Below, in pieces: positions 10,344 to 22,400 of a DNA stretch of 64,000 nt. Within the stretch, counting starts at the first letter, position 1, and every line of letters starts with the position of its first letter. Position numbers and translations under genes: made by a program. A model generated the notes under the pieces. It saw nothing but the letters and a program-made list of their open reading frames with translations, searched no databases and had not been told where the DNA came from. The DNA comes from Pleodorina starrii (taxonomy: Eukaryota > Chlorophyta > Chlorophyceae > Chlamydomonadales > Volvocaceae): positions 3,428,001 through 3,492,000 of the forward strand of contig BRXU01000003.1 of NCBI GenBank assembly GCA_030267565.1. The letters run 5' to 3'.

Positions 10344-12002
10344 ACGGGGCGATCGTGCGCGCATGTCTTGGTGGCTTGTACAGGCGCTCATCCAATGCCG
10401 TTGACGGACGATTCCACCCGAGGATGTATGCAAGCGGGCATGGAATATCTTTGTTTCTTGGCGCCTGAAGCAACTTGCGTGGGCTGTGCGTGCCTACGGC
10501 GAGTTGCCATATGTCCGGTTCGTTGTGGGTGGCACGCCGATGCGCGCGCACCGTGCTTGCGTTCGATGCGGCCTGCATCGTGCATTTACCAGATTGGTTG
10601 GGGTAATAATGCAAGGAATGGCACGTTGAAGGGGTTTGCGTGGTTTATTATTCAATTATGAGCAAATTGCGCAAATTACTGCATATGTTGCACGGCCATG
10701 ATGTGTGCCGCGATGCGATTGTGCGCGCGCAGCCATCTTGGCACACCAACGCAAAGGCTGACCCGCGGGTCACTAGGGGCTGGTGCCCCCTGTGCTTTCG
10801 AACTCCGAGCCGGGTTGGACGGCCGAAGCGAGTCGAAAGCGCGCCTTGTGCATTAATGCGCAACATGCAACAGCTTTCCAAGTATTTGGAAACTATTCGA
10901 ATGCTTTCGGGATTTATTGATGTTCCGAAACACGCACACGCGCGTAGCAGGCCGTTGCAACAAATGACAGTCGCAAATAACTCATGTACAATATTTGGTA
11001 AATGGCTTATCAGCGCGCTGATGGATTGCTCCCGTTGGTGTATGTGTGCGGGCGGGGTGCTGCCGCATTTAACGCATTGCCTTCCGTTACCAAAGGCGAA
11101 TGAAAACATACCCTGTAACAATGTTTCGTTTAGATTAAGGTCATGCATTTCACACCGTCATTTTTGGCCCACTCGCATCCTGGGACCGTCGTTGGCAGGG
11201 CCGGCTCACGAATGAAGGTGAGAGCTTGTTAACGCGCTGAGGCGTCGGCATACAGCAACACAAGCCGACCTGGAAGACACCACTGTGTGGACATCTAGAG
11301 TGAACAGTTGCGTACGCATCGGCGAGCTTGTACGATCCTACGCATCGGCGAGCTTGTACGATCCATGTCATGCTTATCAACAGTCAGCTACAGCTCCATC
11401 CATCACAATTGCCCGTCTTCGCGATCAGCGGTTTCGGAGGACTGGTGCGGTCGTGTGGGGACTGGTGCGGCCGGAAGACTGACGAACTGCTGTACACCAG
11501 GAAAGCGTCCTACGAGAAATGCAAGGAAGAGCCAGGACTGCCAGGGTCGTCCGGCTGGCAAGACCCACGGGTCATGCAACGGGAGACTGAGCGCTCGATG
11601 GCGTGCGTGTCGGCCAAGTAGTCGAATGGCCAATACGACGCCTGACGCCCACTTGGAGAACAATAGTCAAGTTCAACATGGTTGACCGTACTTGCCCCTA
11701 AATTTTACAGTCTGGCTAGAAGCACATGGTATAAATTTTATACCAGGAAACCCCGATAAATTTAATATATTTGTTAACCCGACGTTGACTTTGGAGAAGC
11801 ATTCTGGATTCAAACGTTTAATGACAAAACACAAAAGTCGTGTTTCCGCGCAATTACCTCGCATGTCACAGAACTGGACATGGTCCAAACATAATAAAAG
11901 GGGCCTTTTGGAGATGAGGGCCGTTATGCAATTTTGGTAGCGAAACGTTTTGAGCTGCTGGTCGCGCTGCTTGTTGTCAAGTCGGACGTGAGCTTTCGCA
12001 AG
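10344..12002. other. 3' region of copy 3 and AT-rich upstream region of the J-protein gene
   Basis: No gene is supported. Contents: a TGTAA at 11114-11118, a perfect 26-base tandem duplication at 11313-11364, GACCC..GGGTC motifs at 10760 and 11562, and an unusually AT-rich block at about 11690-11940. That block has a perfect 8+1+8 palindrome at 11728-11744. The open frame in it (82 codons from 11692) has no recognised motif and I do not call it. Confidence 0.55.
11313..11364 (+). repeat. Perfect 26-base tandem duplication
   Basis: Two identical adjacent copies (11313-11338 and 11339-11364) begin TACGCATCGGCGAGCTTG. A second short partial duplication around GGACTGGTGCGG follows near 11439-11470. 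Confidence 0.9.
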
Positions 12003-15000
12003 ATGGCGCCCCGTAAACAGCAAAAAAAACCTGCTCCAGCACCTGCGCCTTCGGGTCCCGACCTGTACGCGGACCTGGGGTTGGCGCGCGATGCAAGCGT
12101 CGACGACGTCAAACGCGCCTATAGGCGCCTTGCGCTGCAGTGCCACCCAGACAAGTGTCCTGGGGATGATGCGGCACACGAGAAGTTCCAGCGCATCAGC
12201 ATGGCGTACAGCGTCCTCTCCGACCCGCAAAAACGCCGGTACTACGACCAGACAGGCACGACCGATGGCCTTGACATCAGCCCCGACGAGTTCATGGACA
12301 TGTTCCAGTCGCTGTTGCTGGAGATCATCGGCGGAGCCGACATGATCCGGGTGAGGGCTCTGTTTCCGTGTTCCGCACCGGAAGGGGGGGCCCTCGTGTC
12401 GAGTTCGTGTTTCCTTCAGGGGCCCCACGGCCCACCCTGCCTTACAATGAGTTCGTATCTTCGTAACCCTGCTGAATCCCCGCCGAATTCCGCCTGTCCG
12501 GCCACCGCAAACCGTGCAGGACATGTTGTCTTGCTTCACGCCACGCGAGCTGGCCCGCCTTCCGCCGTTTCCCTTTCCTAAGGAGCTGTTCCCGCCCGGT
12601 GGGTGGGGCCTTCCGCCCCGGGGGGTAGCGCCTTCCTTGAGAGAGCTGAGGACTTCGTTAGTTTACTTAAAAGACATGATTTACCTGCAATTGGGTTCTT
12701 TCTGGGGCTGCGAACCACAATTTGCCTCGCCAGAAGGGGCCTCGGCTGAGACGAGCTTTTAGACGAGCACCGTTAGTTGGTGCCTCTAGGTTTACGGCAA
12801 GCCATGTTGCTCCACAGATTGCAGGACGCATGCCACTGCCAGGGTGGGCATTGACGCACGCGGAGCCGTTGAATGCGGTGGTTTACAGTCCTTAGAGCTG
12901 GTTCCGCCTCCACGCTCGCCCGAAACCACTGACCCGCGCAGGCACCTTCCCGCCGGGGCTGCGCTTCAGCAGCAAGGGCCTCAAGGGGCTGCCGCCGCAG
13001 GTACGGCACCGCAAGCAGATGGCGCGGGCTGATGTGTCCCCCGGTTTACAGATTCGAGCTCTTGCGGTGCGGTGCCCCTGCAGCCAAATGGGTGCCGCCC
13101 ACGCACCGATGGTCCTGCCGCGCGGGCCCATGATCAGGCGCTTGCGGACCCGCTTCCCGGCCCCTGTCCTTGCACGCGTGTATCTACCACCTCATGCACG
13201 TTGCGCTCCGTGCCCCGAATGCACCTACCGAGTCAATCTCGTGACGCCGCGTCATGGTACCTGGATACCCCACCGTCCATACACCAGGTGGACGAGCTCA
13301 TTCAGGGCGGCGACCTGCACGCCATTTTCGCCGCCATGTCGGGACTGGGAATGTCGCCACCCGGCAGTGGCGGTGACCGCAGCCGCCGGGCCGCTGGTGG
13401 GAGGAGCGGCAGCGGCAGCGGCGGCGGCCGACCGGCGGGGAGGAGCCGCAACCACGCGGCGCGACCGCCGCCGGCGCGTGACCCGTTCGGCTATGGGCGG
13501 CGCGGCGCCGCGCACGCGGCGGCGTCGCTGTTTGGAGGCCTGTTTGGCGGCCCTGAATTCGGCCCTGAATTCGGCGGCGAGGAGTTTGGCGACAGTGACG
13601 ATGACAGCGATGGCAGTGGCGGCAGCAGCGAGAGCGAGTGGACGGACGTTTCAAATGGCGAGCTGGAGGCGATGCTGGGGCAGGATCACGCGGCGGACGT
13701 CCAGGGGGAGCCCCTGGCCGACTCGTGCTGCAGATCCAACAGCCAAGCCCCTCGTGGCAGCAGCACCGGAGGAGCAAGCGGCAGCGGCAGCAACAGCGAC
13801 ACTGCCAGTGAGAAGCTACAGCACTCGCCGCAGCAGAGCGGCCCGTCACCTTCGCTACCGCCGCCGCTGAAGCAGCAGCGGTCGCAGCAGTCGCAGGACC
13901 TGCAGGATCCGCAGGCCCCGCCGCAGCCGCTGCTGGTCCGCGACTGGATGCTGGCGGCACGCAGTTGCGACGTGGGGGCGCTGGAGCGGCTGCTGGACCA
14001 GGAGCCGCGGCTGCTGGGCTGCCGCGGCACGGGCATGGGCCACACGGCGCTGCACTGGTGCGCCGCCAAGGGCAGCGTGGAGGGCGTGGCCTGGCTGCTG
14101 GCCCAGGGCATGGACGTGAACGTGCGGAACGACGACGGGGCAACGCCGCTGCACGCGGCGGCGCGGAACGGCCGGCTGGAGGTGGGTGGACTGGTGTTGG
14201 TTGGGGGGGGTTACATTGTGGGGCTTGGGACCGGGCTCGTGCTCGCGCTGGGCGGGGCGGGTGGTTTAGGTTGATGGGCGATGCTGCATTCCGGCTCGAT
14301 TTGTATCAAGGGGTGCGTGTATCAAGGGGTGGCTGACGGACAGCTACAGGGGCAGTGGGCTTGGGGAGTGGAGTTGGGCTGGCCCCGGATGGGCCCTCGA
14401 CCCTCGCGAGTCACCACCCTTGTTACATGCAATGCCCTCCAATGGAGGTTGTGATTGTAAGGCCGGTGTTGTTCGTTCGAAGCAACGCTCCGTGCCCACA
14501 ACCCGCCGCTCGAACAGGCGGTGGAGGTTCTGCTGTCCTGGCGGCCAGCCGCAAGCGGTTCCGAAGCCCATGGAACCCCGTCTCTGCACAGCGGCTCGGC
14601 AGCCGCCGCCGCGGAGGCGGCCACTGCAGCCACCAGCGCCTGTGGTGATGCTGACGTTGGCGGATCCGCCGTCTGCGATCTCGCAGCCGTTGATGGCGAG
14701 GGCCGCACGGCCCTCCAGCTGGCACTCGAGTTCCAGCAGGTGCAGGTGGCGACGCTGCTGCTGCGGGCGGAGAGAGGGTCGGACAGGCAGGCAGGCCAGG
14801 TGGGGGCGCCTGCACCGGGGGCGGCGCCGGCGCCCGCTGGGAACGTGGACGTGGCGGCGCTCCTGGCCGAGGTCACAGGGGCGCCGGAGGCGCCTGCTGC
14901 TGCAGCTACGGCGGCGGCGGCCGCACCTGCCGCATCGCCGGCAGGGTCCGGAGGAGGTGAGTCCGCCGCCAGCTGCAATGACCCCACGGCGCTGTCGGCG

Positions 15001-18000
15001 GCGGCGGAGGCAGCCGGAGCGAAGGAGCTGTTTGCAGCGGTAGGGACAGCAGCGGAGGCAGCTGCGTGGAGCGTTGGGGATGCGCCCGCGTTCGAGGCGA
15101 CGCCATGGCGGCCTGCGGGTCCTAACACCGTGGAAGAGACGCGGCCGCCGCCGAGCGCCGAGCGCGAAAACAGCGGAGGGGGCTTCCTCGGGGCTGAGGA
15201 GGGAGCCGGCAGCGATAGCACCGCCGACCGGTCCGGTAGCAGCTGTGACACCGCTGCTGCCACGGCAGCGGCAGCGGCGCCGCAAGGGGCGGCCGCGAGC
15301 GGCGGGGTCGTGTCGGGACAGCTGGAGCCCGGAACCTGCCGGGGAGGCAGTGCCGGGGACGCAGCTGGCTGTGTTGATGACCTCAGCGCCAGCGGCGCTA
15401 GCGACCACGTGCATGACGTCGCTGACAGGGGCAGTAGCGGTCCGGGAGGCGACCGGTCGACCGGCGACATAAACTGTCGCACTGAAGACTCTGTCGAGAC
15501 CGGGTCGCGCCAGCCGGCGCCGCCATCGGCGCCGCCACCACCGCCTCCGCCCGTCGGCCAGCAGCAGCAGCCGGCGCCACCGGTTAACACTGCTGCGGAT
15601 ACGGCTGCAGCTGCACCGACGACGGCAACAGCAGCAGTATGCGGTGCTCCCGGCTCGTGTGGTGGCGCCTGTGCTGCGTCGCCGCGGCGGTCGACTCTGA
15701 CCCCGGAGGAGAAGGCGGCGAGGAGGGCGGCGCTGCTGGCGGCGGACGCTGCGGCGGAGTGGGAGGAGGCGAGACGGGAAGCCGAAAAGTGAGTGGGCGG
15801 GAGATGGTGGCGGGTATGACAGGCCGTTAGGTGTGCTGCGCCCGGGGAGCCGGGGAGGGACTGGACGATGCGGGCTGGTAAAACTGGTAAGCTTGATACC
15901 AAAAGAGTCGGCTGCCGGGTTTTGATCCCGTTCATGATCGCGTGTCAGCCACTTGCAGCAGCTGAAGCGGGTGATCTGAAGTGTGTTAGGGACGCACAAC
16001 AACAGGGACACCACGCGCCAGAATCAGTGGTTCGACATTCATCCATCCTCGTCCGAAGCTGCGCCGACGTTGTTGTTTCCTTGAACCCGGCTCGGCTCAC
16101 CCGCCGCCACCCGGTCAACTGCCTCCCCCTCAGGGCCGCCCAGGCGGAGGCGGCCGCTGCCGCTGCGGGGCTGCGCAGCCGGGAGGAGGGCAAGGCCTGG
16201 CTGGCGGCGGCGAGGCGGGGCGACCTGGCCGCGCTGCAGCGCATGCTGGCCGACAACCCGCGCCTGCTGGGATACCAGGTACCGAGGGGGGCGGCTGGGT
16301 GTTGCGAAGAGGCAGCTTTTCGTCGCCGCTTCCAGAGGAGAAAGGCGGTATTCGAAGTAGCGGACAACTGGCGCAACGCTGGGGTTCGGTACTGCCAGGC
16401 GGTTGCACGGAATCAGGAGAGCGGTGGTGGGCCATGACGGGCTTTGCAGACCCCTGCTAAGCTGTCACCTGGCTGTGTTGCTGGCGCCGAACGCGGTGCC
16501 TGCAAGTGCCACAAGCCCAAAACCCGCAACGCCACCTCCCTCCTACATTACCGTTTATGGGCTGCGGCCTATACCTGGATACCCGCCCTTCACTGTCCTT
16601 CTTCACGGCCCCTCCTTGATGCCCCTCCGCAGGGTCAGGGCACCAACTTCGCCTTCACGCTGCACACCGCACTCCATTGGGCGGTGGCCAAGGGACACGC
16701 GGCGGCCGCCAGGTGGCTGCTGCAGCAGGTGGGTGGGGGGCTGGAGATGCGGTCCGCGGCGCCCGGCAGAGCAGGAAGGGGGGGCTCTGCTGCGGAGGCC
16801 TGGGCGGCAGCGTGGCACCTTAAAGGCGCCTTGCGCGCCGCCAGGCTTCCTGAGGCAGGCATGTTGTTCCGCGGCTTTTTAGCCCCCGAGCGGACCTCTT
16901 GAACTCTCACATGGCAATGTAGAGCTCCCGGTCAGCGCCGGTGTGGCCTCGAATCCCCTTATGTTGTTTCCTTTGCGTGGCTGAGCGGGTTCACCTACGT
17001 GCAGATATTTACTGTAGGTCGAAGCCCATACCTCCGACGCACTAGGGCGAACCGCGCGCGCCTTCACAGGGCCCCTTCAGGCCCAGAAGCCGGGAAACCT
17101 GCCCCAACCTGCTGTAGTAGCCGCCAAATCAGCCGCCGCACGTCAGTGGCGGATTGATACCGCGCGGCCCCCACCGCAGGCGTGTGGGGCGCTCCTCGTT
17201 GACTTATTTACGGAAGGTACATATGCCGCGTGCATGCTGCTGCTATTTGCTGTTGGTGGTGGTGGTAACCGCTGCAGGGCGCCGACCCCGACCTGCCCAA
17301 CGCCGCGGGCGCCACTCCCCTCCACGCGGCCGCCAGCCAGAAGGCGGACGACTGTGCGCGGCTGCTGGCGCTGGAGGCCGCCGCCAAGATGGGCGTGAGT
17401 GCACGCTGCCGGGCACCGGGCCACGCTGGGGCGAGCCGTGTGCTACTGGGCGTGCTGCGGCGCTTTGCGGATAGCTTTAAGAAAGAGCAAGCGACTGTGG
17501 GCGGTCTTCCTGCTCTGCAACGCACTGCAACGCGACCCTCAGGGCCGGCGCTTCTCACTGGCGCGCGCTTCCATCAACCTCTGCTACCGTGCCGTGCCTG
17601 CAGCGCAGTGAACCAGCAAACCATTAGGACCCACGCACCTCGCCCGCCCTCCCGCAGGTGCCCGACTCCCTGGGTGAGACCGTCCGGGACATTCTGCTGC
17701 GGCGTGATACGGACGACAGCGGCGGCGGAGGCAGCGGCGGCGGAGGCAGCGGTGCCAGACTGGCTTCGGAGCTGGAGCTGCTGGCCCGGGTGGCGGCGCT
17801 GCGGGACGCGCCCGGCGGCAGCGCCGAGTGGGCACCCAGGGCAATGAGGAGCCTGCTGGCGGCGGCGGGTGAGCCCAGGGGTTAGGGCCAGGTAGAGGGG
17901 GTTGCGCGCCGGTCCAGGATCGGGTCGGCTGCCCTGTGATCGGGTATGGTACGCGGCATCCCCTATTGCCGGGGAGCCATGACGGAGGGCGAAATGACGG

Positions 18001-19056
18001 ACCAGGACCTCGCTGATTATGCCTTTACGGCTTGTTCCCCGACGGTTCCCAGGCATTAACATCGCCGGCCTCTTGGAGCGACGGGAGTTGGTGGATGCGT
18101 GCAAGGAGCTCGTTGGCCGCTACCCGCCCCGCATCACCGTGAACCCGGCGGCCAGAGCCGCCGCCGTCGCGGCAGCGGAAAACAGTCCGACGGCGCAGCG
18201 GTCTGCGGAGCCGGCGGCGGCGGCGGCGGCAGCCGCGGCGTCTTCTAGTACGCCGGCGGCAGCGCAGCAGCCGAGGAGGACGGCGGCGGAAGAGGGAAGC
18301 TCGGGTGCAGCAGGGGCGTATCAAGCATCTCCAGCCGCTGCCTCGCCGTCGCAGGCCTCGCCGGGGGGCGATGGTGGCGGCGACGGCGCCGCACCTTCCG
18401 ACGCGGGCGCGGCGGCGGCGGCCGCTGCTGCCGCCTCCGACGCCGCCAAGCAGCGCGGCAATGAGGCCTTCTCGCGGGGCGACTTCTCAAAGGCTGTGTC
18501 GCACTACACCATGGCGCTGCGCCTCCGTACGGAGCCCAACGCCGTACTGTACAGCAACCGCGCTGCGGCGTACTGCGGTATGTCATATTTCGGCAAGGCG
18601 CAGGCGGACGCGGAGGAGGCCATCCGGCTGGAACCGCAGCAACCCAAGTACCGGTGCCGGCTGGGGGTAAGAGGGGAGAAGGTTTTGGGTGCCGTGCACG
18701 CGAAGTCACCAGTGTCTTGATTGGGCAGACGAGATGGTCGTTGCGATTCATTGGTAGGAGTCCAGGCCAGCACATCGCTCTAAAAAAACCGTTTTCCGTA
18801 ACCACATCGGTGCCATAAGGACAGATTACAGAAGGGCTTCATGAATTCCCAACCGTTTACTCGCCCTTTCACTGTCCCGAACCCGCATCTACCTCCCGAC
18901 CCCCACCCCACCCCACAGGTCGCCCTGTTGGGTCAGCTGCAGTTCCGCGAGGCGGATGCCGCATTCCGGGCGGCCCTGCAGATAGACCCGTCGTACGCTG
19001 CTGCAGTACAAGGCCTCGAGGACGTGCGTGCAGCGGTGGCCCGCCGCAGTCCCTGA
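12003..19056 (+). CDS. J-domain / ankyrin / TPR multidomain co-chaperone (~1,323 aa)
   Basis: Eleven exons keep one frame: 12003-12350, 12520-12598, 12942-13000, 13288-14181, 14518-15788, 16134-16278, 16633-16728, 17278-17394, 17658-17868, 18053-18666, 18919-19056. Residues about 20-80 form a J-domain with the HPD motif (CHPDKCPG) and a DPQKRRYYDQTG end, so it should stimulate an Hsp70. After a Ser/Asp-rich linker come ankyrin units (GHTALHWCAAKG, GATPLHAAARNGRLE), a long Ala/Ser/Pro-rich insert with a helical Glu/Ala-rich end, then more ankyrin units (HTALHWAVAKGHAAAARWLL, GATPLHAAASQKADD). Next is a GGGGS-type linker, a MANF/SAP-like GLLERRELVDACKELV segment, and a C-terminal TPR (AKQRGNEAFSRGDFSKAVSHY). 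The TPR could bind Hsp70/Hsp90 tails. It probably acts in the cytosol, as no targeting signal is seen. Confidence 0.85.
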
Positions 19057-19401
19057 GAGGCCCTGCTCTGAGAGGTCTGAGACCGGTGTGGGTTGGGCCG
19101 AACGCTGTGCTGTGGCTACTTGACCCGCGATGGCTGATCCCACCCAGGCGCTGAGCCTTGTTTTGGCGGAGCGCAGCCTTGCAGCTTGTCGTGTGGCGTT
19201 TCGGACGTCACGTCTCTTTTATGGACACCGTCTGTCGTTACGGCCGCAAGACCGGGCCTTCTCCGATGTCATCAACCAGGCGAGCGCACCAGAAGAATGC
19301 CGAGCACCATACTGCATTATATTTACAAGCGCGCTCTGGACGCTTGGGTGACATGACATTCGCAACAACACCGAGGGTCGGGGCGGGCCCTCATCCATCA
19401 G
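19057..19401. other. Short convergent 3' spacer between J-protein and glucosyltransferase genes
   Basis: The two stops are 345 bases apart on opposite strands. A TGTAA on the minus strand lies inside. No plus-strand TGTAA was noticed here, so the J-protein transcript may read into the neighbouring gene's 3' end. Confidence 0.6.
19323..19327 (-). terminator. TGTAA polyadenylation signal for the glucosyltransferase gene
   Basis: TGTAA on the minus strand about 75 bases after the stop at 19402-19404. TGTAA is the usual volvocine polyadenylation signal. Confidence 0.6.
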
Positions 19402-22400
19402 TCAGCTGCCCCGCAGGAGGGCCCGAGCAGCGGCCTGCAGGCCCCCGCCCTCCGCCGCCAGATCCTGCGCGTGAAGCAGCGGGGCGAGCCGATCAGTGCG
19501 CGGGCACGAACCTCACCCCCGAAGGCGGAACATCCCCCAAATCACCGCGGGATCACACCGTCGTGATCCCGCAAGGAAGCACGCATGCGAACGCACCTGC
19601 GCCATGGCGCGCGCGACAGCCAGCCTGGAGGGCTCCAATGCGTCGCGGAGGACAGCGGTGAGGACAGCGACCCGCGGGTCATCCGGGCCCCTGCGGGACT
19701 CCTCAGCGCGGCTGCCGATGCCGGCGGGCGACCTGAAAGCGGAAAGCGGAGGGCCGTCATGTGCGGAGGACAAGTACCGGCCAACACGACTCGACTCGCT
19801 TGCGAGCTGAGCAAAGGGTGGCGCAGTATACCGTAGCTGCCGGATTCGTGTCGACAAGAGGGGCAACGTGGGCCCTGGCTTTGAGGTCGAGAACTTGACA
19901 TTGCTCACACGGGCGCTGCACCAGACACAGCTTTCCTTCTCACCCGAACAGCAGATCCCGGTCCAGCGGCGGCGGACTGAGTCCCAGATGACCTAGGCGC
20001 TCCGCCTAGCACGGGAATGGGAACGGACGGCAATGGGGCGGAGCATGCGAGTATCCGTCGCTACGCCAACACTGAACACCGACGGACCGACTGCATGCGG
20101 TTCCGCTTGCGTGGGCTCCGCTGCGATGTGGATTCCAGATGTCCCACTAGAGGGCGTTGGGCGAAGCGGCAACACGACGCCTCCCTGATTTCGCAGTGGC
20201 AGGCTCGCTCTACGGGCTCCACACCGCGAAGTCTAAGATGGTGACTGCTGCGGCCATTTCCCGGTACCATGGGTCACTCACCCAGAAGTGTTGGTCGAAA
20301 TGGAGGGGGCACGTGACCTGAAGGCGGGCGGAAGGATGCGCAGGGGCGTGGTCGGGTTGGGGTAGGTGTGTCGGGGTCGTCCGTGCACACACTTCAGACT
20401 TCACACGTCCCTAACAAGCAAGCCCGTGGACACAGTACCTGCCACTACCCGATCTGGCCGTGTTGGAGACCGTCTAAAAACCCTTCCCGTCTGTCGTCTC
20501 CCCCCGAAGGACCTAAACCCCAGGGCCCCGGAACCCAAAGAGGAAATGCCGAACTGAGGGGCTCCAGCATCCAATCCCGCTTCATTCCGCACCTGTGGGA
20601 CGCCGCACTGCAGCGCCGCCGCCGTCGTACCCGACCCCGCATGGTGCAGTACGAGCCTGCAATACGGCAACACCAGCTGGTGCGCCACGTCACCGCCGTA
20701 CAGGTGCAAGCGCAGTGCCCAAATAGGATTTGCCGCCGCTGCCAGCGGCGGCCCCGCAGAGCCAACACAGGGCCCCGCAGCGCCCTCCCGCTGCACCGCA
20801 TCCTCCCTGCCCTTCTCTTCCCAAGGGGTCTGCTCCACCTGCCGCCGTCGCAACCTCACCGGGCTCCCGTCCGCGGCGTCCGCGGCCTCCTCCAGGTCAC
20901 CGCAGCTCGCTGCCCGCCCCCGCTTTCCTGCCTGCTGCGAAGTGAAGCCGCTATCCGTGATACCCGGGGAGGCAGCAGAAGCAGCTGCACCGACCGGCGC
21001 TCTGGCGGCCCCGCTGCTGCCGCTGCTGGCGCCAATATCCGCCACACAAGGGGCGCCCCCCGCTCCCTCCGCGGCAGCCGTAGCCGCTGCCGTCGCACCC
21101 GCAGCCGCTCCTGGCGCCTCCATCGCCACGTCCAACTTTCGCCGTTGCAGCTCCACTGCCGCCTGGTGCAGGGGCTGCCAACCGGCGGTCAGCACGATAG
21201 CGGCCCTGCGAGCAGATAACGAGTGGAGGGTACCGGGTATAAGAAACTGCAATCGATGGGTGACACTTGCCTCATCGCCCGATTACCGATTTCCAAGCAA
21301 ATCGAAGCCGCAGCAACGCGATGCATGCTCTTACACCATCCTGCTATGCGAGGGGTAGAAAAGGGCTGAGGTGCTTCCAGCGTAACCAGCGCAGAGCAGC
21401 GCACACTTCAGCAACGGCAACGGCCATTAGCTGGCCACCTGGCCACATCTCATCTCCCCAACCCCTGCTCACATGCCCAGGCGGGCCAGGACCCGATCCA
21501 GGAGCTCCAGGGTGGCCAGCGGTTGCGGAATAAGGCCCAGCCGACCGCTACTGCCAAAGTCCACCAGGCACCAGTTGGACCACGACGACACGACGGGCCG
21601 CGACAGAGGCGGCGGCGGCGGCGCCCAGGGCGCTTCCGTCGCCGCGTCCGTCACCGATGCTGCCGCCGCGGTTGTCCCCTCCACCGTCCCGCTGCCAGTG
21701 GGTGGCGCCGCCAGCGGCAGCGGCAGCGGCAGGGCTGCCAGCTCATCCGGCAGCCGCTCCCCCGCGAACCTGCGGCGAGGTCGAGGTCGAGGGACAGGCA
21801 TGGGAAAGTTGTGAAGCGTCCCATCCATGAAACAGTGCACTCCCGCCGTAAGAAATGCCCCCGGCCTGACGGCGACCAAAGTGCGGCGCGGGATGTACCG
21901 AACTGCCGATGCGTCCCAGAGGACGCCACAGTCCTGCTGTTGACGTGCAGCGACCCGTCGATAGGAGCGCGCCTCCGCTCCTGACGGTCCGCTTCGTTTC
22001 GCGTGGTTGCATTTTGGTAAAAGCCCCTTTGACGGATGAAACTGCGCAGCCCGCGCCACCGTCGCCCCTCCGAGCGGAGGGAGCGAGGGACCCACTCGGA
22101 CGGAGCCTCACCACTCCAGCGGCGGCTGCCAGAAGCCGCACACCTCCACGCTCCGGGGCCAGTAGGACGGCCGGGGCACCAGCAGATCACTGAAGCCTGT
22201 TGTGTTGCGGAGGGCAGCGGAGGGCAACGTAAGCGACTCCACCGTTTTGGCCCGGAGGAATCCCAGGCGCGCGAACGAGGAGCGAGGCGCGCTGAGGCCG
22301 CCGCGTTCCCTTGGCCCCACTTGCCGCGACCTACCGTACAACAGTGGCGGCGCCGGCGGAAGGCAGTCCAGCGGAAGCGGCAAGTCGTCGCAAGGAGACG

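Noticed and set aside
11692..11940. 82-codon plus frame in the AT-rich island
   Set aside because: No motif, and the AT-rich composition differs from genes here. More likely a remnant or non-coding sequence.
14322..16014. Minus-strand open frames of 537 and 556 codons opposite the J-protein exon 5
   Set aside because: Arg/Pro/Ser-rich shadow composition. The plus frame has ankyrin and J-protein continuity and correct phases.
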